64,000 nucleotides of DNA from Bacillus cereus. GTDB lineage: Bacteria > Bacillota > Bacilli > Bacillales > Bacillaceae_G. The notes under the pieces were generated by a model. It did not search any database. It had not been told where the DNA came from and was given only the letters and a program-made list of their open reading frames with translations. Numbering within the stretch: position 1 is the first letter of the stretch; each line of letters starts with the position of its first letter. The position numbers and the translations under genes are program-made. The stretch covers positions 2,419,001-2,483,000 of the forward strand of contig NZ_CP089518.1 of NCBI RefSeq assembly GCF_025917685.1, read 5' to 3'. Shown here piece after piece: positions 37,201 through 44,757 of this stretch.

Positions 37201-37386
37201 GAAGGGCTAAAAGAAATTGTTGAGGGCGTGGATGTACAAACATGGTTAACTGGAAAAGTTAGTGATGTTGTGGATGAAAGCTTACGAACTGAGGATGTTG
37301 CAGACATTCTAATATTTAATCGAATTCGTGAGTTGAATAAGCGAGAAATGATGGCAGTTTATGAATGTCTGGAGAAAAATAATTAA
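34216..37386 (+). CDS. UvrA-like dual ABC ATPase with a zinc-binding C-terminal half
   Basis: 1056 aa. ABC module 1 has Walker A at 28-36 (GLSGSGKTT), the UvrA-type SNPRSTIGTHTGV (91-103), a zinc motif C131-x2-C134...C145-x2-C148, LSGGE (219-223) and Walker B IIIDE (240-245). Module 2 has GESGCGKST (351-359), SRSTVAT (391-397), LSTGE (457-461) and LFIFDE (481-486). Residues about 560-1056 lack Walker motifs but carry CxxC pairs at 670/673, 797/800, 960/963 and 985/988 in UvrA-like settings (SFDFYSQDNHCPSC). UvrA proper is about 950 aa and keeps its zinc domains inside the ABC modules, so this layout is unusual. It may act in DNA damage handling, drug resistance or defence. Confidence 0.85.
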   Translation: MKVNQLIANNINKLDTVVPFNKSLGIAGLSGSGKTTLCQTIGEESKKRLVSLLPKAEYQYLFPNIMETNFSAIKMEEMPLVLFLGKSSISSNPRSTIGTHTGVFKEIREKLAEEFNLSPEVFSFNNQLGWCAGCKGRGTTKNIECKKCKGKRYSEEVEQRTIELFAKSHTISDINDLSVESILLLAEELNISEAKQHILQNIINMNIGYLTLNRIMGTLSGGELTRLYLAEFMAVSENAVIIIDEISVGLDHETLLQILEEIKKLGCKNQVWLIDHSDTVLDTTDEKMFFGPGSGKYGGKIVKKSPRPKPILSERNYEMPTEYYTFHELYCRNIQMTEFQIPKNRLVTVTGESGCGKSTLVNECIAKDFQKRYPKDKLVMVGQDRNQSITSRSTVATFLDIKKKLTKYSEEIDDIFERSIEDIIDEIPNEDIAYKRLSLLIKLGLGYLTLERKTQTLSTGEFQCVHLVSELFAKTRNPHTLFIFDEPSKGLSQNILNQFIDSVRGILQDESVSIIMIEHNSYMLESSDYIVDFGKRQLKSIEHLDVVSHEDYYRQKSSVNNTEQIYISSTLNQQNGINYLEENHIDYFKNAENIYKGGILKSLSSMARLIYGEYESDTIAPVVAIDLERHLYSQYSFLYEIGGLINHIVAAHPTNKDTRSFDFYSQDNHCPSCSGRLQIEIFDKEITIQDKNVPFWDGLFDPEIMKVLKFYQYEKIEFLFEEIKNELGHDLSKSYNDMSEEEKHTFWYGYFDKSFYDKKGKTRRTWVGFNTIIGGYIVISKAAIKEEIKTSKELMTCPICEGTVLNHHKPLKFRDTDIREIINQPLDEIIKIVGDLPVLIKLKSIVGDNMIMTEDVSLLPRKTQVALKMFELEQASFSNYEMVLQNVLPFWGEIKGNIESISNNNKVTICDFQNINETRKTIIDKYFTNGKYKKLTYVYEAFGYKKLVTQINKIKKSNPCPFCNGKKVITEDNLHDGVFKLTIPCITCNATGINDEGLKEIVEGVDVQTWLTGKVSDVVDESLRTEDVADILIFNRIRELNKREMMAVYECLEKNN

Positions 37387-37423
37387 GTTAAGAAGAATAA
37401 AATAGTGGTCAGCTAGGGATTAA

Positions 37424-37460
37424 AAACTCATTTGCAATAATCTGCAAATGAGTTTTTATG
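37424..37460 (+). terminator. terminator of the UvrA-like gene
   Basis: AACTCATTTGCA and TGCAAATGAGTT are perfect 12-bp arms with a 6-nt loop, followed by TTTATG. Confidence 0.75.
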
Positions 37461-37670
37461 TTGAAGAAAAGTTTCTTTAAACGTGTTAAGGTAGATAGAT
37501 AATATAGCAAGAAAAATCTATTTGTAATACTAATATAAATTATTCTTAAATTATTAAATTTTAAACTGAAAGGTATTACAGGTTGGCATTTATGTTTAAG
37601 TTTTTTTAGTCTTTCTAAGATATAAATACATTTGTCTGTGAGAGTTAGTTTTAAATCGTTAATTATGATT

Positions 37671-37710
37671 ATTTATTATGTAATTATTGATGTATAAAAA
37701 TGTTTTTTGG
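37671..37710. repeat. right copy of a direct repeat flanking the UvrA-like gene
   Basis: The first 18 bases are identical to 34153-34170 and TATAAAAATG follows in both. The remainder of 37461-37770 shows no gene. Confidence 0.5.
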
Positions 37711-37790
37711 AGATGATAATTTAGGTTATTTGGATAATACAAAAAGAATATGCTGCTTTTTTAGTGATTGTATAATTATCGGAATTTTTG

Positions 37791-37839
37791 AATTTAACAG
37801 AAATATATACTTGAATGAAGTATATATTTCTGTTAAATT
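37791..37839. promoter_or_regulatory. perfect 22-bp inverted repeat, probable PadR operator
   Basis: Arms 37791-37812 and 37818-37839 are exact complements around GAATG; the inner part reads TATATACTT/AAGTATATA. It lies between a TATAAT at 37771-37776 and the ATG at 37846. AT-rich dyads of this kind are typical PadR targets. As RNA it would fold into a long hairpin ending 6 nt before the start codon, with no Shine-Dalgarno site visible outside it. Confidence 0.65.
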
Positions 37840-37845
37840 TATCCT

Positions 37846-38187
37846 ATGGATAGAACAAGTTTAATTAAAGGGAATTTAGAAATGTGTGTATTGTCTATTT
37901 TGTCTACAAAGAAAAGTTATGGTTATGAAATTATGAAAGAACTCGAAGTACATAATTTAAAATTGAAAGGAGTAGGAAGTATTTATCCCATTTTAACTAA
38001 ACTGAAAAATCAAGAGTGGGTTAATACTTATCAAGAGGTGACGGATAGTGGTAAAGTTAGGATTTATTACGAAATTAATGAAAATGGAAAATTACGTCTT
38101 GAGAAGAAAGTTAATGAATGGTTAGAGTTGCAATCTGATATTAAAAAATTATTAAAGAGTGGTTTGAAAGGAGACCTTCTGAAATGA
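37846..38187 (+). CDS. PadR family transcriptional regulator
   Basis: 113 aa. The winged helix opens with LIKGNLEMCVLSILSTKKSYGYEI and continues with GSIYPILTKLKNQEWV, the classic PadR pattern; the C-terminal helix is the short dimerisation part. It overlaps the next gene by 4 nt. The perfect dyad directly upstream suggests autoregulation, and the family generally releases DNA on binding a small molecule or on membrane-linked signals. Confidence 0.9.
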   Translation: MDRTSLIKGNLEMCVLSILSTKKSYGYEIMKELEVHNLKLKGVGSIYPILTKLKNQEWVNTYQEVTDSGKVRIYYEINENGKLRLEKKVNEWLELQSDIKKLLKSGLKGDLLK

Positions 38188-38699
38188 GGAATGAATTAAA
38201 AGAAAAAGAACAGCAATTTTTAACGGGCGTACTTAAGGAATTAAAGCAATATGATATAAGTTTAGAAGAAAGGGAAAATATTAAACAACAAATTTTAGAG
38301 CATATCCAAGAATGTCGTGAACATGGTGAGGAAAGTATAAATGACCTAGGAACGCCTCAATTATTTGTTCAAGACTTTTTGGAGATAAATGAAATTGATC
38401 TGCGAGTGAAAATGAAACAACTTCAAAATGTAAATAAAAAATCTAATACATTAATCATAATTGGCATATTCGTCGCATTTATTACGTACCTCATTTCACA
38501 AACTACACTTTCAATATTTTTAACTGAATCCCTTAATCCAACCAACAGTGAAAATAACTTTAATTTTAATCTTTTATATCGAATAGCAGAAAATCAATGG
38601 TGGAACTCTATATTAATAATGATTAGTTTAATGGTTTCTTTATTAATATCTATAATTTTAGTAATTTATAAAAAAAGAAAGTTATCCGAAGTACATTAA
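38184..38699 (+). CDS. HAAS-domain membrane protein (PadR partner)
   Basis: 171 aa. The N-terminal helical half (FLTGVLKELKQYDISLEERE to DLGTPQLFVQDFLEIN) is the HAAS/DUF1700-type signalling domain that is often encoded directly after PadR. Two membrane helices follow at about 89-110 and 143-163. It probably binds or senses at the membrane and passes a signal to PadR; that is inference from gene pairing. Confidence 0.78.
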   Translation: MRNELKEKEQQFLTGVLKELKQYDISLEERENIKQQILEHIQECREHGEESINDLGTPQLFVQDFLEINEIDLRVKMKQLQNVNKKSNTLIIIGIFVAFITYLISQTTLSIFLTESLNPTNSENNFNFNLLYRIAENQWWNSILIMISLMVSLLISIILVIYKKRKLSEVH

Positions 38700-38700
38700 G

Positions 38701-40152
38701 ATGAAGATATCGAAATATAAATTGTTTCTAATTTGTATAGTTTGTAATGTATTAATATTATGTATCGTACATCCAAAAGTTTATGCTGAGCAAAATATTA
38801 AAGTTACTTTAGATAAGTACATTGAAAAATTTATAAAGGAGCAGAACATTCCAGGAGCTTCTGTTGCAATTGTACATCATAAAGATGTATTCTTCGCAAA
38901 ATCGTGGGGAATTACTGGAGAGTCTGAAAAAAAGGTAACTAGTAAAACGCCGTTTGCAATCGGTTCAATAAGTAAATCTTTAACAGCTTTAGCTATAGTA
39001 AAGTTAATAGAAGATAAAAAAATAAAATTAAAGGATTCAGTTCAACAACATCTTCCTTGGTTTAAACTAAAAGATACACAATCAACTTCAAATATAACAA
39101 TCCAACATCTACTAACTCATACAAGTGGAATAAACACATATGAAGGCTTAGCATTATCAGATAAACAATTAAAGAGTTCTAAAGCATTAAAAGAAAATGT
39201 AATGGAACTTTCAAAAGTAAAATTAAATGCCCCACCAGGGGAAAAGTATCAATATAGTAATGCAAATTATATGATACTTGGTGCCCTTATTGAGGCTGTC
39301 ACAGATGAAACATATTCTTCATATATAGAAAAGCATGTTTTTCAGCCTTTAAAAATGAATGGCGCAGCGGCAAATAAAGATAGTGCATATGAAAAAAGCT
39401 ATTTAACAGGTTATCAGTCGTGGTTTGGTATACCAAGAAAAAGTGTAGTGTCTTATGATAATGCTGGAGCACCGTATGGTTATATTACCGCGAATTTGGA
39501 AGATATGATTCAATTTATAATGTTTTTGAATCACCAAGAGCACACTCAATTTTTAAAGAAAGAAAGCATGGATCTTTATCTATCACCGCTTTATAAAATA
39601 AATTCAGAAAAAAGTTATGGATTTGGATTAAGAACAGCAAATATAAATGAAAGCGAAACGATGGTTTGGCATTCAGGATCAACGCCCGATGCTCGTGCAG
39701 AAATGTTTACTTTAAATAAAAGTGGCTGGGCTGGTGTGATTTTAACGAATAAAAATCATGTATTAGAAGAAACAGCACTAACGGTATTGAAAAAGGGGAT
39801 TATTAGTATTTTGAACGGGGAAAAACCTGGTGATATCCCTAAAAGCATACCACTCACACAAATCGTTATGTCGATAGTCACACTCTCACTCATTATTACA
39901 TCAATTATGTTAGTGAAAAAGTATAAACGTAAGAAAACTTGTAAAAAAATAACTTGGCTGTTCGTTGGGAGTATATTTCTACTATTATCTATTATTTTGA
40001 TCCCACTTCTTATTTATTGCACAAATTCACCGTGGCATACGATTAAATTGTTTGCAGCAGATGTAGCTTTAATCGCTAGTAGTACAGTAATTTTATTTGC
40101 TGTGAACGGACTAATATCAATATTTATAGCCTTGAGGAGCAACAAAGTATAA
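38701..40152 (+). CDS. membrane-bound serine hydrolase of the class C beta-lactamase/PBP fold
   Basis: 483 aa with a signal peptide (about 1-29). The hydrolase domain has S89-I-S-K92, Y185-S-N187 and a late HSGST motif as third block, all intact. The C-terminal 110 residues hold about three membrane helices (near 385-400, 415-435 and 450-475). Proteins of this build include FmtA- and PBP4*-like esterases acting on the cell wall or D-amino acid peptides. The ATG is 1 nt after the HAAS stop, so the three genes are one operon. Confidence 0.87.
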   Translation: MKISKYKLFLICIVCNVLILCIVHPKVYAEQNIKVTLDKYIEKFIKEQNIPGASVAIVHHKDVFFAKSWGITGESEKKVTSKTPFAIGSISKSLTALAIVKLIEDKKIKLKDSVQQHLPWFKLKDTQSTSNITIQHLLTHTSGINTYEGLALSDKQLKSSKALKENVMELSKVKLNAPPGEKYQYSNANYMILGALIEAVTDETYSSYIEKHVFQPLKMNGAAANKDSAYEKSYLTGYQSWFGIPRKSVVSYDNAGAPYGYITANLEDMIQFIMFLNHQEHTQFLKKESMDLYLSPLYKINSEKSYGFGLRTANINESETMVWHSGSTPDARAEMFTLNKSGWAGVILTNKNHVLEETALTVLKKGIISILNGEKPGDIPKSIPLTQIVMSIVTLSLIITSIMLVKKYKRKKTCKKITWLFVGSIFLLLSIILIPLLIYCTNSPWHTIKLFAADVALIASSTVILFAVNGLISIFIALRSNKV

Positions 40153-40268
40153 GGGTAAATAAATGAAAAAATATAATTTAAGTTGTTAAAGATAGTTGAC
40201 TCTCACACAATGTCATTGTTTAAGCTAAAGTTGAGCTTCGAAGTAGATAGAATTTTTAGGAGGAAACC

Positions 40269-41081
40269 ATGTTTAAAATTGGAGATTTTTCAAAACTATC
40301 TTCCATTAGTATACGTATGTTGAGACATTACGATAAAGTGGAGTTATTACAGCCAGTAAAAGTCGATGAGCAAAGTGGTTATCGATATTATTCAGCAGCT
40401 CAATTAAAAAAAGTAAATCGAATCCAAAAGTTAAAAGATATGGGGTTTAATATCGCTACCATTAAAGAAATAATAGAATGCGATAATATAGATAGTATAA
40501 AGGAGCAATTTCTAAATCGTAGTACTCAAATTAAAGAAGACATGAATAACCTCCAAAAACAATTACGTCTCCTCGAAGACTCAATGAAAACGATGAGAGA
40601 GGATGTTGTTGAAATGAATTATCATATTTCAATAAAGGAAATTCCAGAAAGAAATGTAGCTAGTGTTAGAAAGGTTATTCCATCATATAATTGTGAAGGG
40701 GAATTATGGAGTATATTAATGCAGGAAATTCATTCTAAAAATATTAGTATAGCTAATCCGATTAATAGCATTGCTGTCTTCCATGATCAAGAATATAAAG
40801 AAAATGATGTAGATGTAGAAATACAGCTAAATATTTTAGGGGAGTATGAAAATACAAAAGATGTTCATTTTAAAAAGATAGAGCCAATCGAGGTAGCATC
40901 TATAACAGTAAACGGAAGTTATGAACAAATGACAAACGTAAATGAAGCAGCCGCAAAATGGATTGAGGCGGAAGGATATGAAATAGCAGGCCCGATGTTT
41001 AATATTTATCATGTTAGCCCAGCGATGGAATCGGAGCCTAATAAGTGGGTTACAGAGGTTTGTTATCCAATTAACAAATAA
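40269..41081 (+). CDS. MerR family regulator with GyrI-like effector domain
   Basis: 270 aa. The N-terminal MerR helix-turn-helix reads KIGDFSKLSSISIRMLRHYDK, then GYRYYSAAQL. A coiled-coil dimer helix follows at about 80-115, and a GyrI/BacN-like ligand domain from about 120. This is the BltR/BmrR build, so it probably senses a hydrophobic drug. AGGAGG precedes the ATG at 6 nt. No transporter gene is adjacent, so the target is not evident. Confidence 0.87.
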   Translation: MFKIGDFSKLSSISIRMLRHYDKVELLQPVKVDEQSGYRYYSAAQLKKVNRIQKLKDMGFNIATIKEIIECDNIDSIKEQFLNRSTQIKEDMNNLQKQLRLLEDSMKTMREDVVEMNYHISIKEIPERNVASVRKVIPSYNCEGELWSILMQEIHSKNISIANPINSIAVFHDQEYKENDVDVEIQLNILGEYENTKDVHFKKIEPIEVASITVNGSYEQMTNVNEAAAKWIEAEGYEIAGPMFNIYHVSPAMESEPNKWVTEVCYPINK

Positions 41082-41083
41082 GT

Positions 41084-41113
41084 AAAAAAAGGCATATTTT
41101 ATGCCTTTTTTAT
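41084..41113 (+). terminator. terminator of the MerR gene
   Basis: AAAAAAGGCATA and TATGCCTTTTTT form a stem with a 3-4 nt loop and T tract. Confidence 0.75.
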
Positions 41114-41273
41114 TTTATTGTGTTCAAAAATATATAGCTAAAGGGCTTGTCGGTTTGATTCATCAACTAAATTTAAAATTACGAAAATAAGTGGAGGCAG
41201 TTAAAAAATTTTATACCTACTGGAAATTGTGTTTAAAAAAAACCTTCAAGATAATTTACAGTTGAATCTTAAA

Positions 41274-41990
41274 TTAATGGTATGTGTATCCTCCATCTGG
41301 AAATAATACATTACCCGTAGTAAAACTATTTTGCATTAAATATAGTACAGTATGTGCAATTTCATCATTATATCCAGCTCGCTGTACAAGAGAAAGAGAT
41401 TTATAAGTTTCATAAGCAGCTAGTCTATTTTCGTTTTGTTCATTTTCCCTTCGTATCGTTCCAGGAGAAACAACATTAACTCTAATTGGAGCTAATTCAA
41501 CAGCTAAAGCTTTCCCTAAACTTTCAATAGCACCATTACAAGCTCCGTAAGCAGGCGCGCCTTTAAGTGGCCTTTGACTAAATGCACCGGACATTAATAC
41601 GATAGATCCAGAGTTTGAGAGAAAAGGAATTGCATATTTTACGGCATAATATTGTGGCCAAAACTTTCCGATAAAGCTGCTTTCGGCGATATCATCCGTA
41701 GCAGTTATTGGTCCAAGTGTGTAAGAGGCTCCTGGTGTGAATAAATGATCAAAATTCCCAACTTTCTTGAAAAAATCTTGTAATTGGTTTTTATCTTGGT
41801 TATCTAATACATAAGTTTGAAGATGGTTGTTATTTATTACTTCTCGAGCAACTTTTAATTTTTCTTCCGATCGTCCTGCAATAATAACATGTGCGCCTTG
41901 TTCGATTGCTTGTTTTGCTGTTGCTAATCCAATACCAGAACTCCCGCCAATGATAACGATATGTTTATCTTTTAATACAGTAATAGACAT
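41274..41990 (-). CDS. short-chain dehydrogenase/reductase with altered active site
   Basis: 238 aa SDR. The cofactor loop GGSSGIGLA and the C-terminal NVVSPG are normal. The catalytic YxxxK reads Y-G-A-C-N: the lysine codon is AAT (asparagine). I recall related SDRs with an asparagine here, so it may be a subfamily trait, but hydride transfer by the usual mechanism is doubtful. It is divergent from an HxlR regulator 166-177 nt away, the common arrangement in which HxlR controls an oxidoreductase. Confidence 0.85.
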   Translation of the reverse strand: MSITVLKDKHIVIIGGSSGIGLATAKQAIEQGAHVIIAGRSEEKLKVAREVINNNHLQTYVLDNQDKNQLQDFFKKVGNFDHLFTPGASYTLGPITATDDIAESSFIGKFWPQYYAVKYAIPFLSNSGSIVLMSGAFSQRPLKGAPAYGACNGAIESLGKALAVELAPIRVNVVSPGTIRRENEQNENRLAAYETYKSLSLVQRAGYNDEIAHTVLYLMQNSFTTGNVLFPDGGYTYH

Positions 41991-42067
41991 GATTAAACAT
42001 CTCCCTTAATATAAGATTTAAAATAAGTTGTGTTAATTTTATTATTCGTTAAAAAATGGCTACTGAA

Positions 42068-42090
42068 AAGTACGCACTTTAAATGTACTT
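42068..42090. promoter_or_regulatory. dyad in the SDR-HxlR intergenic region
   Basis: AAGTAC (42068-42073) and GTACTT (42085-42090), 11 nt apart, lie between the divergent genes and could be an HxlR site. Only six bases per arm match. Confidence 0.35.
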
Positions 42091-42167
42091 AGTCGCGAAT
42101 TTCGTACTAATCGCTTATTGTATGGATACATAATATAAAAAATTACTGGGGAGGAGTGGTGAGGAAA

Positions 42168-42506
42168 ATGAATTTAGAGGAACCGAAATTAAAAGGGGTA
42201 ATAGCAACATTACAAATTATCGGAGGTAAATGGAAACCACTCATTTTATTTATATTATTAACAGATGGAACGAAACGGTTTGGTGAATTAAAGCGATTAA
42301 TACCAGACATTTCTCAAGGAACATTAGTGAAGCAGCTTCGTGAATTAGAGCACGATCAACTAATAAAACGCGAAATTTATCAAGAAATACCACCTAAAGT
42401 GGAATATAGCTTAACTGAGCATGGAAAAACAGTTAGTACTGTTTTAGATAGTATGTGTGGTTGGGGAAGAGGGCATTTAGAATATATTGATAAAAATAAA
42501 CTATAA
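42168..42506 (+). CDS. HxlR family transcriptional regulator
   Basis: 112 aa winged helix. [37 protein letters not shown] and the wing [15 protein letters not shown] define the family; the cysteine used for redox or aldehyde sensing in some members may be that in DSMCGWGRG. The start may be ATG 42168 or GTG 42159/42156, since GGGGAGG and GGTGAGG both lie nearby. It probably controls the divergent SDR gene. Confidence 0.88.
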   Translation: MNLEEPKLKGVIATLQIIGGKWKPLILFILLTDGTKRFGELKRLIPDISQGTLVKQLRELEHDQLIKREIYQEIPPKVEYSLTEHGKTVSTVLDSMCGWGRGHLEYIDKNKL

Positions 42507-42784
42507 AATTATTATGTAAACTGAATGTGATGTGTGGGAATATATTGTCTTAATGATTTGTATTTTATAATATATAATTAAATAGTGTTATAGGTTATTA
42601 TATATGCAGTCTTCCAGACGAGGTGATATAGATGAAATGCTGTATCGTTCGAAGTAACTAGTTGTTCGGGGCTGAAAAAATGTGTACCAGATATAAAAGG
42701 AGATTTACGAAAATATCAACTTTGAGTCTATTTCGAGGATCATCATAAACATTTAATACATTTTTGCAAAGGGGAAATAATAAA
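42507..42784. other. intergenic DNA with a possible coding relic
   Basis: No intact gene. One frame reads CSGLKKCVPDIKGDLRKYQL, a stop, then VYFEDHHKHLIHFCKGK to a stop at about 42782, which looks like decayed protein sequence of unknown family. Confidence 0.3.
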
Positions 42785-43537
42785 ATGAATGAATTAGAGT
42801 ACAAAAACTTTTATGATAAAGTGGGAAGTGAAAACGGCTGGGATTTTAGTAAGCTAAAATGTGAGACTGTAGGAGACACCTGGGACTTTTATAGCGAAGT
42901 GAAAGAAAGATGTAAACCATCACATATTCTACTTGATGTTGGCACAGGTGGAGGAGAAAATGTACTTAACATAGCATCTTCAGCTGCATCACTGATTGGG
43001 ATAGATAATTCTAATGGAATGATCAAAACAGCACATTCTAATTTGAATAAAGCAGGTGTACAAAACGTTGAATTTCTTCAAATGGATTCTGAAGCTTTAA
43101 CGTTTCCGCATGCTCATTTTGATATTGCTTCAAGCTGTCATGCGCCGTTTGTAGCATCTGAATTGGCAAAAGTAATAAAAAAAGGTGCTTTTTTCTTAAC
43201 ACAACAAGTTAGCGAACATGATAAATTAAATCTTAAAGAAGCATTTGGTAGAGGGCAATGTTTAGGTGAAAGAGATGGTATGTTAAAAGATAAGTATATG
43301 GGTGAACTTATTAGTGCAGGATTTGAACTCGTACAAGTACGTGAATATGATGTTACTGATTATTACAGTACTCCTGAGGATCTCATTTTCTTATTAAAAC
43401 ATACGCCTATTATTCCTAGATTTGGAGAAAAAGAAGAGGACTTTAATATTTTACAAAAGTTCATTGACACTAATAGTTCTGAAAAAGGTATTCGTACGAA
43501 TTCAAAAAGGTTTATGATTATTGCTGTTAAATCATAG
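42785..43537 (+). CDS. class I SAM-dependent methyltransferase
   Basis: 250 aa. Motif I LLDVGTGGGENVL, the acidic IGIDNSNGMIKTA and motif II FDIASSCHAPFVASEL are present, as in UbiE-like methyltransferases. AAAGGGGAAAT lies about 8 nt before the ATG at 42785. The substrate is unknown. A strong terminator follows. Confidence 0.84.
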   Translation: MNELEYKNFYDKVGSENGWDFSKLKCETVGDTWDFYSEVKERCKPSHILLDVGTGGGENVLNIASSAASLIGIDNSNGMIKTAHSNLNKAGVQNVEFLQMDSEALTFPHAHFDIASSCHAPFVASELAKVIKKGAFFLTQQVSEHDKLNLKEAFGRGQCLGERDGMLKDKYMGELISAGFELVQVREYDVTDYYSTPEDLIFLLKHTPIIPRFGEKEEDFNILQKFIDTNSSEKGIRTNSKRFMIIAVKS

Positions 43538-43550
43538 TATATTTTAACGT

Positions 43551-43588
43551 AAAAGCTGATTTTCTTTAAAAGAAAATCAGCTTTTTTT
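43551..43588 (+). terminator. terminator after the methyltransferase gene
   Basis: AAGCTGATTTTCTTT and AAAGAAAATCAGCTT arms are fully complementary, followed by TTTTTG. Confidence 0.8.
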
Positions 43589-43708
43589 GTGGAAAAGAAT
43601 GCAGAGAAAACTGACAGTATAGTAAAAGTAATTCCTGATACTACACATTTGTTACGCTGGGATAAACCAGAAGTTGTTATAGAGGAAATTAAAAGTAATT
43701 GGATTTAG
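43589..43708 (+). pseudogene. C-terminal fragment of an alpha/beta hydrolase
   Basis: An open frame of 39 codons, beginning next to the preceding terminator, ends VIPDTTHLLRWDKPEVVIEE and a few residues more. That pattern, with the catalytic histidine before L-L-x-W/E-x-P-E, closes many alpha/beta hydrolases. No start codon with a ribosome site, no nucleophile elbow, so only the tail survives. Confidence 0.55.
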
Positions 43709-43825
43709 ACGATTCATACTAAAGTTGTAGTTTTTATATAAAAAATCAATCCTTCCGTTTGATTTTATCTATTTATAATTGTAATACAATACGAATAGAT
43801 AATAAGAAACAAGGGGGAATGTAAC

Positions 43826-44620
43826 GTGATTACACATATATCAAATATAAAACTACAAACGGTTTCTATTGAAGGGGTAAAACAAGTTTATAAAGACATA
43901 TTATCTTTTTCGATAAAAAAAGAAACCGCATCATTTATTCAATTTGAAGTAACACCGTATACAACAATTAGTTTTCAAGAAGTATATGAACCAATTGCCC
44001 CTGCGCATTTCGCCTTTGAGATCCCATATTCAAAGTTTCATGAAACGGCAAAATGGCTTAAAAAGTCTGGATTACTCATTGTGAAATGGAAAGATGGTCA
44101 TACAATTGGTGAGGAGAATGGTCTATTCAATTTATACTTTAAAGATGGTGATGGAAATCTTCTCGAAATTATCGCACATAGTTATATAAAAGAAGACGTA
44201 TTAGTTCCCCATTCACCGTTAAACATTTTATACGTAAGGGAAATCGGTCTTCCCGTTAAAAGTGTACCTGTATTTACGGAATGGTTGAAATCAAATCTAA
44301 ATATGAAAACGATGGAAGATGGAGAGATTTTCAACTTTGTTATAGGTGGCACTACATATATCGTTGCAACTTGGTGGCAGCGTCCTTGGATTCCAATTGC
44401 GATGAGAGCTTTACCACCAAAAGTACACGTATCTTTCGGAACACCTGATTACGCATTTTTAAAACGAATCCAAAATAATTTTAAGAAAAACAGTGTTCCA
44501 TTTGAAAATAAACATAATGAAGTATTATTTATTCAACAGGGGTATACATTTTCTATTTTGCATACACCTGAGTTTCATTCCGATATTCCTAGAAAATTAA
44601 ACTTGCCACTTTCTATATAA
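43826..44620 (+). CDS. VOC superfamily (glyoxalase/dioxygenase-like) protein
   Basis: 264 aa made of two VOC halves. ITHISNIKLQTVSIEGVKQVYKD and NLYFKDGDGNLLEIIAH are the first; the second begins near VREIGLPVKSVPVFTEWLKSNL. Metal ligands H4 and E in LLEIIAH fit the first half. Reaction and substrate are unknown. The GTG start has AAGGGGG 8 nt upstream. Confidence 0.8.
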   Translation: MITHISNIKLQTVSIEGVKQVYKDILSFSIKKETASFIQFEVTPYTTISFQEVYEPIAPAHFAFEIPYSKFHETAKWLKKSGLLIVKWKDGHTIGEENGLFNLYFKDGDGNLLEIIAHSYIKEDVLVPHSPLNILYVREIGLPVKSVPVFTEWLKSNLNMKTMEDGEIFNFVIGGTTYIVATWWQRPWIPIAMRALPPKVHVSFGTPDYAFLKRIQNNFKKNSVPFENKHNEVLFIQQGYTFSILHTPEFHSDIPRKLNLPLSI

Positions 44621-44680
44621 TTATAGGAAGTGGTGAGTTTTCTGCATTTTCATGAAGAAGGGTTTCAGCATAATTAAATA

Positions 44681-44733
44681 AAAAAGCCGACTTTCAATCC
44701 ATAATTCTGGAAGGAATAGTCGGCTTTTCTTAA
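44681..44733 (+). terminator. terminator after the VOC gene
   Basis: AAAAAGCCGACT and AGTCGGCTTTT arms with a 28-nt imperfect middle, followed by CTTAATTT. It lies 60 nt beyond the stop. Confidence 0.6.
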
Positions 44734-44757
44734 TTTCCACACTGTTTTTCGCTTATC

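Noticed and set aside
34216..37386. Annotation as canonical uvrA
   Set aside because: Domain order and zinc-motif positions differ, and uvrB is not adjacent.
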